This document shows, one piece after another, positions 9,697 to 17,978 of a stretch of DNA of 64,000 nucleotides (position 1 is the stretch's first letter; each line of letters opens with the position of its first letter). The position numbers were made by a program, and so were the translations under genes. The notes under the pieces were generated by a model. That model did no database searches. It was not told where the DNA came from and saw only the letters and a list, made by a program, of their open reading frames with translations. Source of the stretch: Vulcanisaeta distributa JCM 11217 (lineage in GTDB: Archaea > Thermoproteota > Thermoprotei > Thermoproteales > Thermocladiaceae); contig NZ_BBBJ01000002.1 in assembly GCF_001316005.1 (NCBI RefSeq), positions 62,001 through 126,000 on the forward strand, given 5' to 3'.

Positions 9697-10657
9697 TTAA
9701 AACACCAAAACGGCTCTGCCCAAAACCCTCTGGTTAATTAAGTCATCATATGCCTTATTAACATCCTTAAAGTCATAAATCCTGTAAATAGGCTTAACAA
9801 CACCTCTATGAAGAAGATTAACAGCCTCAAGAACCTCCCTCCTCGTATACGCAGCCGAACCAACTATCCTGTGCTCCCTCATTACCGTAAGCGCGGGCCT
9901 CATTAACCTAATCTCCTCGCCCTCGGTATTGCCTATCAGCACCAACGTACCTCACGCCTTAGCGTCCTGAGACTCTCGTTTATGGTGGCGGCACCCACGA
10001 TCTCCAAAACAACATCAACATCCCTAACCTTCCTCGAAAACTCCCTATCAGTAACGACCTCATCTGAGTACTTAGCCACAAAATCCGCCTTGGCTGGCGA
10101 CGTTATTGATATTACGTACGCACCAAGACTCTTAAGGTACTGAATAGTGTGCACGCCAACGCCACCTCCCGCCCCCCCCGTTACAAGAACCCTAGTGCCT
10201 GGTCCAACATTGCCCAGCTTACTTGCGTGAATTGCCGTCGCCAGTGGACATACTGCTGCGGCATACTTAACGTAGTCGCCATCCGGCAACTCGAATACGT
10301 TGTTTCTCGGCGCTATTACAGCCTCCGCGTAACCGCCAGGCCTGCCTTCACCGAAGAATTGAAGATTAACACATAAATTCTCCTTACCAGCCTACAGTAT
10401 GGGCATGTACCATCGGTAATAGCTCCAAATACCCCCCGACAGCCCTTCCATCAATCTCGCCGAAAATTTCATGTCCAAGAATTAATGGAGGCTTTAAATT
10501 CCTGAAACCACCCCTCCAGATAACTAAGTCGCGGCCACAGATGCCCTCTGCCTTCACCTTTACTACGACATCGTTAGGTCCAGGTTCCCCCAATATCGTA
10601 CTCCTCAATACTGAAGGGCTTATTGAACTCCCTTAGTACAGCTGCTAATACCCGCAT
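9697..10657 (-). CDS. Zinc-dependent alcohol dehydrogenase (MDR family)
   Basis: The gene reads through with four corrected breaks: 10587-10591 (5 C for 4), 10432-10437 (6 C for 4), 10387-10388 (CC for CCC) and 9950-9951 (CC for CCC). The assembled protein is about 320 residues: GICGRD with the catalytic Cys, LGHEIFGEI, the structural-zinc Cys region TCPYCR and following ENLCVN, then the NAD(P)-binding AGGGVGVHTIQYLKSLGA. It is an NAD(P)-dependent oxidoreductase of the threonine/alcohol dehydrogenase type. A run of eight C at 10163-10170 adds a Gly in VLVTGGAGGGVG. The start at 10657 (ATG) gives the usual MRVLAAVLREF. Confidence 0.82.
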
Positions 10658-10788
10658 TAATTATTGAATTGAGGGAAATCGATTATTAAACTAACTAATA
10701 CATACTTTATTTAGATTCGTTTTGCCATGGTGATCAATTCTTTTCTGTCAAAGTAATACTTATTTCTCTTGGTCCTATTACTTATCAC

Positions 10789-11572
10789 GTGGATACGTGC
10801 ATTGTATTGCCGACGATAAACGAGGCCGACAACCTGAGGATATTGTTACCCATGCTGAGAAATTACTTGGCTAACTATGATTGGTTTATTGTGGTTGTTG
10901 ACGATGGCAGTACTGACGGTACTCAGGATGTCGTTATGGAATTCGCCAAGGCAACGAACAGGGCTGAATTAATTGAGAGAGGTGTCAGGCTTGGGTTGGG
11001 CAGCGCTATTAAGGTTGGCATGAGGGCCTGTCTTGATAAGGGCGCTAACTCCATAGTTGTCATGGATGCCGACCTGCAGCACCCACCTGACGTAGTTCCT
11101 AGCCTTATTAAGGCTGTGCTTGTGGATGGCGTGGATTTGGCAATAGCCAGTAGGTATGTTGGGGGGGTGGCGGCATCGTTGGTTGGTCATTTAAGAGACT
11201 TGCTATTAGTAAGGGGGGGCTACGTACATGGCTAGGTTATTAATGCCCTGGACCCGCGGCATTAAAGATCCAATTAGCGGGTTCTTCGCCGTAAATGCGG
11301 AGAGATTAAGGGGCGTGATTGACTTGCTAAGTGATTCAGCAGGTTATAAACTAATCCTAGAGTTACTGACGTTATTTCACATTAAGTATGGTGATTCTTT
11401 CAGGGTTGTTGAGGTACCGTACGTCTTCAGGAATAGGGCTTATGGTGTAAGTAAATTGAGTACTCATGAATTAATTAATTACGCGCTACTCGTACTTAAG
11501 CTCAGTAATTACTCCGTGCTTAAGTACTTATCATCTGGCCATTGGGTCCATAGTTGGTTATTTAGTCTTTAA
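10789..11572 (+). CDS. GT2 glycosyltransferase, dolichyl-phosphate mannosyltransferase-like
   Basis: GT-A fold enzyme transferring a sugar from a nucleotide donor, probably to a polyprenyl phosphate for glycan assembly. VVVDDGSTDGTQDVV and MDADLQHPPDVV (DXD metal site) are typical of DPM1-like proteins, as is DPISGFFAVNAERL in the second half. The frame breaks at 11161-11167: seven G where five give VGGGGIVGWSFKRLAISKG and join the two halves. Start is GTG 10789; the protein is about 260 residues without added membrane helices. Confidence 0.85.
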
Positions 11573-11576
11573 TTCA

Positions 11577-11852
11577 TTGTCGAGTGTGAATGCGATAGCC
11601 TGTAACTTAATATCCATAGAGTTATCCCTAATCACTGTTATTACTATCTATCAATTATTGATGGGTGTGAAACCACAAATGCGTTATTACGTGAAGTATC
11701 ACTTGGTTAAGTACGTTGCTGTGGCCGTGAAGTTGACGCTATATATGGCGTCGACGCCCGTGCTTATAGCGCTCATGGTATCGGGCATAATACAGTTGTT
11801 AATGACGCTTAGGGTAATAACCATAAATCCAACCATGATACACATGTTATGA
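11577..11852 (+). CDS. Small hypothetical membrane protein
   Basis: 91 residues from a TTG start 4 nt after the glycosyltransferase stop. Two hydrophobic segments flank a short basic stretch (VKPQMRYYVKYH). No family recognised. Position suggests a membrane partner of the upstream glycosyltransferase, which itself lacks membrane helices (inference). Confidence 0.45.
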   Translation: MSSVNAIACNLISIELSLITVITIYQLLMGVKPQMRYYVKYHLVKYVAVAVKLTLYMASTPVLIALMVSGIIQLLMTLRVITINPTMIHML

Positions 11853-11897
11853 ATCACGAAAGACCTTTTAACTCAACTATCCCACTGCATTTTATGA

Positions 11898-12959
11898 ATG
11901 ATGATACTCCTAACGACGGTGCCTGGGATTGAGGATATCGTAATTAGTGAAGTCAGGGAATTATTCAAGGATAGGGTTGTTACAGCTGAGGTGTTTGGGT
12001 CGTCTAACGTGACCGGTAAGGTGCTGATAAATGTAGGTAATGTAACCATTAATGAGCTAAAGGCACTGGGTACTGTGGAGCATGTGATAGCGGTACTCGA
12101 CGTAGAAAACGTTGGTAAAGACATAGGGAGTTTGAGGAATTGCATCTGGAGGTTAAGACTTAATGAACTACTCAACTACTATACTCCAAACACTACAATT
12201 GGTGTGGTGGTTGATAGGTCTGGGGGGGATCATGAATTTAGGAGCCCGGACGCGGCGGCACTACTTGGTGAGAGAATTTCCGAATTCCTGACATCCATGG
12301 GCATTAAACCCCCCCTCTTCAACCTTGATAATGCTGACCTAACGTTGAGACTTATTATCGACCAGGACAAGTGCGTGCTTGGCATATCAATAACCCGTAA
12401 ATCACTTAGGAATAGACCATATAGGAGGTTTAATCACCCAGCCGCGATAAATCCCATACTGGCTAATGCAATGTTTAGGATGTTAAGCCAGCCTCATCAT
12501 CGAGGATTTGTGACATAACCTGCGGTAGTGGTACGATAGTTATTGAGGGTGCCTTAATGAGGAGGGACGTGAGCTTTCTATGCGCCGATATTGACTATGG
12601 ATATGTTAATGGGGGGGCATTGATGAATGCGCGGGAGGCTGGTGTGGATGCCTTAATTGATTTTGTGGTTATGGACTCAACAAGGCCGGCCATTAAAGAT
12701 AATGCGTGCATGTATGCCATTTTTAATCCTCCCTTTGGTATTCGTGTTGAGCCTCTTAGGGGGGTTGGCGAACTTCTATGACTCCTTATTAAGGGCACTT
12801 AGGGAGGTTCTTAGGGATGGTTCGAGCGCCGTATTTATAACTGTTAGGAAGTCCCTGGCACGAAAAATACTTGCTAAGTATGGGTTTAGGATAATGAGTG
12901 AGAGGGTTGTTGAGCAGGGCGGTATCTGGAGTTCTATTTTTAAGGTTGTTAGGGAATAA
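11898..12959 (+). CDS. THUMP-domain RNA N2-guanosine methyltransferase (Trm14/TrmN-like)
   Basis: N-terminal THUMP half followed by a Rossmann methyltransferase with DITCGSGTIVIEGAL (SAM-binding) and the catalytic FNPPFGIRV (NPPY/F-type) motif, typical of archaeal tRNA m2G methyltransferases. The frame breaks twice: CC at 12492-12493 where CCC is needed, and six G at 12759-12764 where five give LRGLANFYDSLL. A seven-G run at 12611 makes NGGALMNARE. The C-terminus matches the family. Confidence 0.82.
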
Positions 12960-12988
12960 GGAATTGATTATTTAATTTTAAGGAGTGT

Positions 12989-13773
12989 CTACTGAGCCTT
13001 TGGTATGAATGACCTCTGATCCTCATTGGGAAATAGCTTATCAAGGACCTTCCTAGGCACTTTATACACCCTGAGGGCTATCTCCCTAATTAACTTGTCA
13101 TGGGGGGGTACGCATTTAGTCATGTTAAGTCTAAGGCAATGCGTGTACTTCATGATCTTCTTCTCCTCAACCTTCTTAATATTACCAAGCGCGATGTCTT
13201 CAGCCACTCTAAAGCTACGTAGAACCTCACATACCTCATAAACTTACTCGCCAGGTCTGGGAATGCGGTGCTCAATGCTTTATATGTGCCCACGAAATCC
13301 TCCTCGGGGGGGAAGAACCTCATTATCGTACCAGTGAATACGTACCTCAATAACCTAAATCCTCTCTCCTCGGTCTTAGGCCCCCCCAACGCCTCATTAT
13401 CAACCATTTTCCTAAACTGCTCAGTATCGTTATTGTCATTTAATTGGAAGTTCCTAGCCTTAAGGAAACTATATATTTCATCGCATGCTATTTCCACATT
13501 GAATATATTCTTGAAGGCATTGGTTAATTCACCGTCGAGTAGGCCAAGGCCATACTTACCAATTATGTATATTGTGGCTATTTCCTTATCGTAAATCCTA
13601 ACCTTACTCAAACCCCTAAATGGTTCAATACCCTTCTGCTTATACACTATGTATACTAACTCCTCAAGCTGGTTCCTAGTGCTTACCTCATTCCTCATTA
13701 TCTTGCTCCATATCTCCGTCGCAGCCTCAATACGGCCCTTATACAGCTGCCTAGCATCTAAGCCACTACTCAT
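12989..13773 (-). CDS. Conserved crenarchaeal protein, possibly DUF2192
   Basis: About 260 residues after joining two frames near 13221 (one C missing; the junction reads FLRSFRVAEDIALGN). The N-terminus LYKGRIEAATEIWSKIM and the all-helical composition recall the crenarchaeal DUF2192 family, but this is from memory and uncertain. The C-terminal part has Cys residues (YTHCLRLNMTKCVPPHDK). Function unknown. Confidence 0.5.
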
Positions 13774-13838
13774 ATTAGCAATTCACCTACTCTAACTCAC
13801 CGAAAAACTAGCGCCTTATAATCCTTGTGCTTCAGGGC

Positions 13839-14387
13839 CTATGACTGGGCAACGACCTTAACCTGCTGTGCCTGCTTTGGGTAAATAACAATCCTCATAG
13901 GAAGTGGCAACTTAGACGCAGCCCTCCTAAGGGCCTCCTTAGCATGTGCCAGGTTCTTACCCTCAATCTCCAGGTGCATTATGATTGTACCGGGCCTAAG
14001 AATCCTCGCGGCCCTACCTGACGGGACGCCAAAGGCCAGCCTCATACCCTGCTGTAGACGGTCTGCACCAGCCATGGCCAACATCTTATTCTCCCTAATC
14101 ACATGGAATGGGTAGACATTTATCTTTAGGTAGAAGTTGGGATCACCGACGTACTTAGACAGGTACTTATACGCCATCTGCCTGGCAGCCTCAAGAGCAT
14201 TAGCCCTTATTTGGCCTGTCTCCTCAGTCACAAGCTCAGCCACGTAATCAAACCTAGCCCTCTCCCTAGGCTTCGTATTACCAAGCTCAAACCTAGGTAT
14301 TTGAACGTATGGAGCGCCGGCTATGTACTCAGTCCTCGTGTAAGGTCTCTTCAACCTCCTATAGCAACGACCAGGTCTAAGCGGCAT
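13839..14387 (-). CDS. rpl10e: Large-subunit ribosomal protein L10e (uL16)
   Basis: 182 residues. MPLRPGRCYRRLKRPYTR and the central GADRLQQGMRLAFGVPSGRAARI loop are diagnostic of archaeal/eukaryotic L10e, equivalent to bacterial L16, which organises the tRNA-binding face of the large subunit. Length and both ends fit, and the frame is intact. Confidence 0.95.
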   Translation of the reverse strand: MPLRPGRCYRRLKRPYTRTEYIAGAPYVQIPRFELGNTKPRERARFDYVAELVTEETGQIRANALEAARQMAYKYLSKYVGDPNFYLKINVYPFHVIRENKMLAMAGADRLQQGMRLAFGVPSGRAARILRPGTIIMHLEIEGKNLAHAKEALRRAASKLPLPMRIVIYPKQAQQVKVVAQS

Positions 14388-14437
14388 AGTGACGTCGAGT
14401 TACTGGGGGAGGTGTGGGTATTTAAACACTACGCCCA

Positions 14438-14737
14438 TTAAATCTTATTGATCCTCAACGAACCAACATACCTCTTAATCCATGAAACAAGTTCTTCGTA
14501 CGTTCTCTCACCATCTCTCGTGAGTCTGACGAAGCCATCACCATCAATGAGAACAAGGTTCTTCTCAATCATCCAATTAAGATACCTCTCCAATTTATCA
14601 TACGATAAACCACAGGCTGTGGCTAACCTAGTTCTCTTCATAGGCCCATTATTAACCAAGACCTCAATAATGCGTGCTAATACGTACAGGTCAGGCCTGA
14701 ATTCCCTGGAGCTCATGGTAAAGCCACCTGAGCTCAA
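14438..14737 (-). CDS. Archaeal winged-helix transcription regulator-like protein
   Basis: 99 residues (start GTG/ATG at 14737, or the inner ATG about seven codons in). LARIIEVLVNNGPMKRTRLATACGLSYDKLERYLNWMIEKNLV is a wHTH of the single-domain archaeal type, often called HTH_45-like. The wing is DGDGFVRLTRDG. It probably binds DNA, target unknown. Confidence 0.7.
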   Translation of the reverse strand: MSSGGFTMSSREFRPDLYVLARIIEVLVNNGPMKRTRLATACGLSYDKLERYLNWMIEKNLVLIDGDGFVRLTRDGERTYEELVSWIKRYVGSLRINKI

Positions 14738-14740
14738 TAA

Positions 14741-15364
14741 TTAAGCCACTGAGGGACCACAGTCTTTTAACATCATTGACCAAACCATCCCACTCAAGGC
14801 TAGTGTTATTGCTATATCAATAATGATGGCCATGACCATCGTATACCATGTCCAATACGTATAACCTAATACCATAATTAATGCTGATGTAACCATAAAA
14901 ACCACTAGGAAGAGGAGTATTGAGAGTGCCAATAACTTAATTATGATTACCAGAGCATACCCAATCCTAGCTCTATTAATTTTATACTCAATACCGTCAA
15001 AGTCTAGTGTTGATAATATCTCAAGAATCCCTGAAATGCCGAGTTGAAGTTTGCTATCCCAATCACTGTAAGTACTCGTACTCTTCATTGATTTATCAAT
15101 ACGTGTATATACGTAGTACGGAACCACCACCAATAATGTAATTATGGTAAGAATACTCAACCCTGATGGTAATAACGTTATTGTTTGTGCCGTTATTATG
15201 TATATAATGATGGAGGTTATGAGCGTACCCATAATCACGGCAATAATAATTAATGCATTAATTAGTATCTTTGGTAACTCATCGAGAGCATGATTAATAC
15301 CTTCAATACGGGTAAGTGTGTCCCTAAGCATCATAAGCTTAGTTTTGGTTTCTTCAATACTCAT
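14741..15364 (-). CDS. Hypothetical multi-pass membrane protein
   Basis: 207 residues with about four hydrophobic segments in two pairs separated by a hydrophilic loop. The first 20 residues are helical and charged. It overlaps the upstream gene by a 4-nt ATGA-type junction, so the two form a transcription unit. No family recognised. Confidence 0.55.
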   Translation of the reverse strand: MSIEETKTKLMMLRDTLTRIEGINHALDELPKILINALIIIAVIMGTLITSIIIYIITAQTITLLPSGLSILTIITLLVVVPYYVYTRIDKSMKSTSTYSDWDSKLQLGISGILEILSTLDFDGIEYKINRARIGYALVIIIKLLALSILLFLVVFMVTSALIMVLGYTYWTWYTMVMAIIIDIAITLALSGMVWSMMLKDCGPSVA

Positions 15365-15963
15365 ATAACAAACACCACCCTACTTACCTGGACCATGACC
15401 ATGGCATTATTACCATTGGTCAGTATTAACAAGTAAGTTCCCGTCCCACATGGAGACATATCCCTAAGAATTGATGAGACCGCCAATGTTAAGTTAAATG
15501 ACGTTAAGCGTAGCAGCCCAGAATTAAATGTTGATTCATAAATTATGAAAGGATTGCTTAAACTATTTAATGAGTATGCCATTGCTGACGCATTAGGTAG
15601 TGAAACCACCCCCCCACTACATTCTGGGTATGCGAGGTAACTGCTTGGTGTGAATAAGTACGTTAGTCTGATGGTACTGCCAGGCCTTAAGGTTATGTTA
15701 GTACCGTTACTTAGATAAATCGTTAATGTAGCGTTTGATAATGGTAAGTTTGTTAATGTTATTATGACCTTAGCATAAGCATCATGAGCTACTAACATTA
15801 GTATTACAAGCCCTGTGGTTGAATTTATAGTAAATGTACTTGGGATGGTATATGCCCTAATCATTATGTTCTGCCAATTTAGTATTAATAAGGCGGTTTC
15901 GGAAATCACGATTATGAGTAACGAAATAATTAATAATCGATTTAGCACCTTACGCCTACTCAT
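15361..15963 (-). CDS. Hypothetical surface protein with N-terminal membrane anchor
   Basis: 200 residues. An N-terminal basic segment and hydrophobic helix (NRLLIISLLIIVISETALLI) precede a domain rich in Ser, Thr and Asn with many N-x-S/T sequons, typical of glycosylated extracellular crenarchaeal proteins. One seven-C run at 15609 is in frame. It is coupled to the downstream membrane protein, so the pair may form one envelope complex (inference). Confidence 0.55.
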   Translation of the reverse strand: MSRRKVLNRLLIISLLIIVISETALLILNWQNIMIRAYTIPSTFTINSTTGLVILMLVAHDAYAKVIITLTNLPLSNATLTIYLSNGTNITLRPGSTIRLTYLFTPSSYLAYPECSGGVVSLPNASAMAYSLNSLSNPFIIYESTFNSGLLRLTSFNLTLAVSSILRDMSPCGTGTYLLILTNGNNAMVMVQVSRVVFVI

Positions 15964-16021
15964 TGGTAAGCATTGTAATTATTAATTAATAAACTGAACT
16001 CTCCCAGGGAGAGTAAACTCA

Positions 16022-16471
16022 TTACTTAGTGCCTTTCTGTGATTGTACCTTAATTATTGCCTCCGCGATATCGCCATTAGTCTCCTTCAACGCCCTAATC
16101 GCCTCCTCCCTTGTACAGCCGGTCTCCTCCATGACGAGCTTAATATCGTCCTCACTCGGTTCGTACTGTGGCGGGGGGGTCTTTACAGTAGCGGCCTGTT
16201 GGGGGGGCTGCTGTATTATTAGTGACTGCCTTGGCTGCGGCACCGCTGGTTGCGATTTAACAACTTTAACGTCTGAGTCGCTGGCCTGCACCTGGTATAT
16301 TGATAATCCCTGAATCTTCATCCTAGCGACCACGGGCTTATTTATCTCGATGGTTGATCCATCACCTAGGTAAATAACAACCTTAGTTACGTTATTAACC
16401 TCCTCAAGGTTAAGGTCCTGAATGCCAAACCGCCTAAGCAACCTCCTGACCTCTCTTGGGTTTATTCCCAC
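16022..16471 (-). CDS. nac: Nascent polypeptide-associated complex protein (archaeal NAC)
   Basis: 149 residues: NAC domain (VTKVVIYLGDGSTIEINKPVV) followed by a linker and a C-terminal UBA domain (SEDDIKLVMEETGCTREEAIRAL). Archaeal NAC forms a homodimer that contacts nascent chains at the ribosome exit. The Gln/Pro-rich linker contains two seven-base runs (16174, 16201) that each add one Pro. Start ATG 16471. Confidence 0.92.
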   Translation of the reverse strand: MGINPREVRRLLRRFGIQDLNLEEVNNVTKVVIYLGDGSTIEINKPVVARMKIQGLSIYQVQASDSDVKVVKSQPAVPQPRQSLIIQQPPQQAATVKTPPPQYEPSEDDIKLVMEETGCTREEAIRALKETNGDIAEAIIKVQSQKGTK

Positions 16472-16477
16472 GATACA

Positions 16478-17458
16478 TTAATGCAAATGGGTGTATTTAA
16501 ACAATTTTTGTGTTGTGAGGTTATTACCACAGTATGGTCCCAGCATTTGTGCAATCGTTGGTGATGAGCATCCGTATCCAAGTACGTGGGTTGGGAAGTA
16601 ATGGATAACGTAATAAACATAGCCACTACCAATCATTGTCTCTAAGGATCTGCCGTACATCACCTGGAAGAGTGCGCAGTAGGGGGGGCATTCTGGGTCT
16701 AGGAATTCAATAACCGTTATATTGGCGTTGGGATTACCGATCCTTAATCCAGAGGAGATTAACTCATTTATGAAAGATACCTGGGTTGAGTTGGCCTTAA
16801 ATCCATAACCGAGCTCCTGACCCTGATATACAAATATGGTTATGTTACCCCTTATCGCATCATTAATGGCGTCAAAGACATAGGGTGATGCGCCGGCCAA
16901 TACGTAGGTCACGTTATTCGCTTTATCAAAGACAATGAATAATGGCGTACCAAGCAGGTTACCTGGTATGTTAAGCGTGTATGCCACAGTATTTATGTTA
17001 CTTAATGCGCCTAATACGGTATTAACCAGGCTTTGGTCACTCTCGCTCACGGCACAGTCTGGGTATTTACTTGCTATGTATTGGTATTGAGCTATTGGGT
17101 ACATTAATAGGTACGTTATGTTACTTGTCTCTTCATAATCATATATGTAGCCATAGGCTATCGTGTATATATTGTTCACGGCATTCAACGTGGCATTTCC
17201 ACCATACTTATTATAAATGCATTCAATGCTTAACCAATTCTCAACGCCTCTCTCAAACGCTGTTGTGGCTAACGATAATTGTGAGGATGCGGAGGACTGA
17301 GATGATGAGCTGGATGAGGAGCTTGATTGGCCTGGAGGTATTACTGGTTTTGTTGGTGGTTTAAATGCGAGGAAGTAAATCAACACTGCGGCTAATGCCA
17401 CGGCAAGTACTATAACGGCTACTAGAAGCATCCTATTTATGTTTTTACTGCTCGACAT
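16478..17458 (-). CDS. DsbA-like exported thiol oxidoreductase
   Basis: 326 residues. A basic N-terminus and one membrane helix (LLVAVIVLAVALAAVLIYFL) are followed by a Ser-rich stalk and an extracytoplasmic part with many N-glycosylation sequons. The C-terminal third contains ITVIEFLDPECPPYCALF, the DsbA-type active-site region. The seven-run at 16682-16688 inserts a Pro; the expected site is CPYC. This gives a clean check of the run anomaly. It probably oxidises disulfides outside the membrane. Confidence 0.75.
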   Translation of the reverse strand: MSSSKNINRMLLVAVIVLAVALAAVLIYFLAFKPPTKPVIPPGQSSSSSSSSSQSSASSQLSLATTAFERGVENWLSIECIYNKYGGNATLNAVNNIYTIAYGYIYDYEETSNITYLLMYPIAQYQYIASKYPDCAVSESDQSLVNTVLGALSNINTVAYTLNIPGNLLGTPLFIVFDKANNVTYVLAGASPYVFDAINDAIRGNITIFVYQGQELGYGFKANSTQVSFINELISSGLRIGNPNANITVIEFLDPECPPYCALFQVMYGRSLETMIGSGYVYYVIHYFPTHVLGYGCSSPTIAQMLGPYCGNNLTTQKLFKYTHLH

Positions 17459-17555
17459 AATCCCTAATCAATGATTGAATTAAGTTAAAAATCTTACTAA
17501 CATCTCGCAGTCTCATAAGAAAGTATTAATAATTACCTAATAGTGCACTATTGTA

Positions 17556-17978
17556 ATGGCTATTCGACTGCGGATTAAATTATCCTCGATCATGGGTAGG
17601 ACGACGGTGACAAAGGCGCTGGTGACCACGGGTTATGAAACCCAGGAGCCGGAGGTATTAATACCGAGGGGGGGTGTTGCCGAGGACCTAAACCTACTGC
17701 CCAAGCTGCCCAGTGGTTCTGAGGTTAGGAATTACGTACTGGCCGATGGGACGGTGACTAGGTTAATACTAATTCCTAATGCAGTTCAGGTCTGGGTCCT
17801 TGAGAATGATAGGGAGGTTGGTGGTATTATGGCTCATGCAGCGGTCAGTGAGCGTGCCGATGAAGTACTACTGAGTGATAAGTTAGTTAGTAAATTGGGC
17901 ATTGTTTTGCTGGATATTGGTGAGGGCATCTGGTGTTTTAAGGATGAGATTGGAAAGACTGTTAGGAGGAGCCTATAG
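17556..17978 (+). CDS. Hypothetical protein resembling clan AA aspartic proteases
   Basis: 140 residues. The pattern KALVTTGYETQEPEVLIPRG followed by VRNYVLADGTV and a C-terminal LSDKLVSKLGI..DIGEGIW resembles the archaeal retropepsin-like fold, but the catalytic D(T/S)G is TTG here, so it should lack protease activity. The assignment is tentative. It overlaps the 3' end of convergent AlaRS by 17 nt. Confidence 0.4.
   Translation: MAIRLRIKLSSIMGRTTVTKALVTTGYETQEPEVLIPRGGVAEDLNLLPKLPSGSEVRNYVLADGTVTRLILIPNAVQVWVLENDREVGGIMAHAAVSERADEVLLSDKLVSKLGIVLLDIGEGIWCFKDEIGKTVRRSL

Noticed and set aside
13268-13594. Plus-strand open frame of about 108 codons
   Set aside because: It lies opposite the conserved minus-strand gene, which has coherent helical coding sequence; the plus-strand product looks random.
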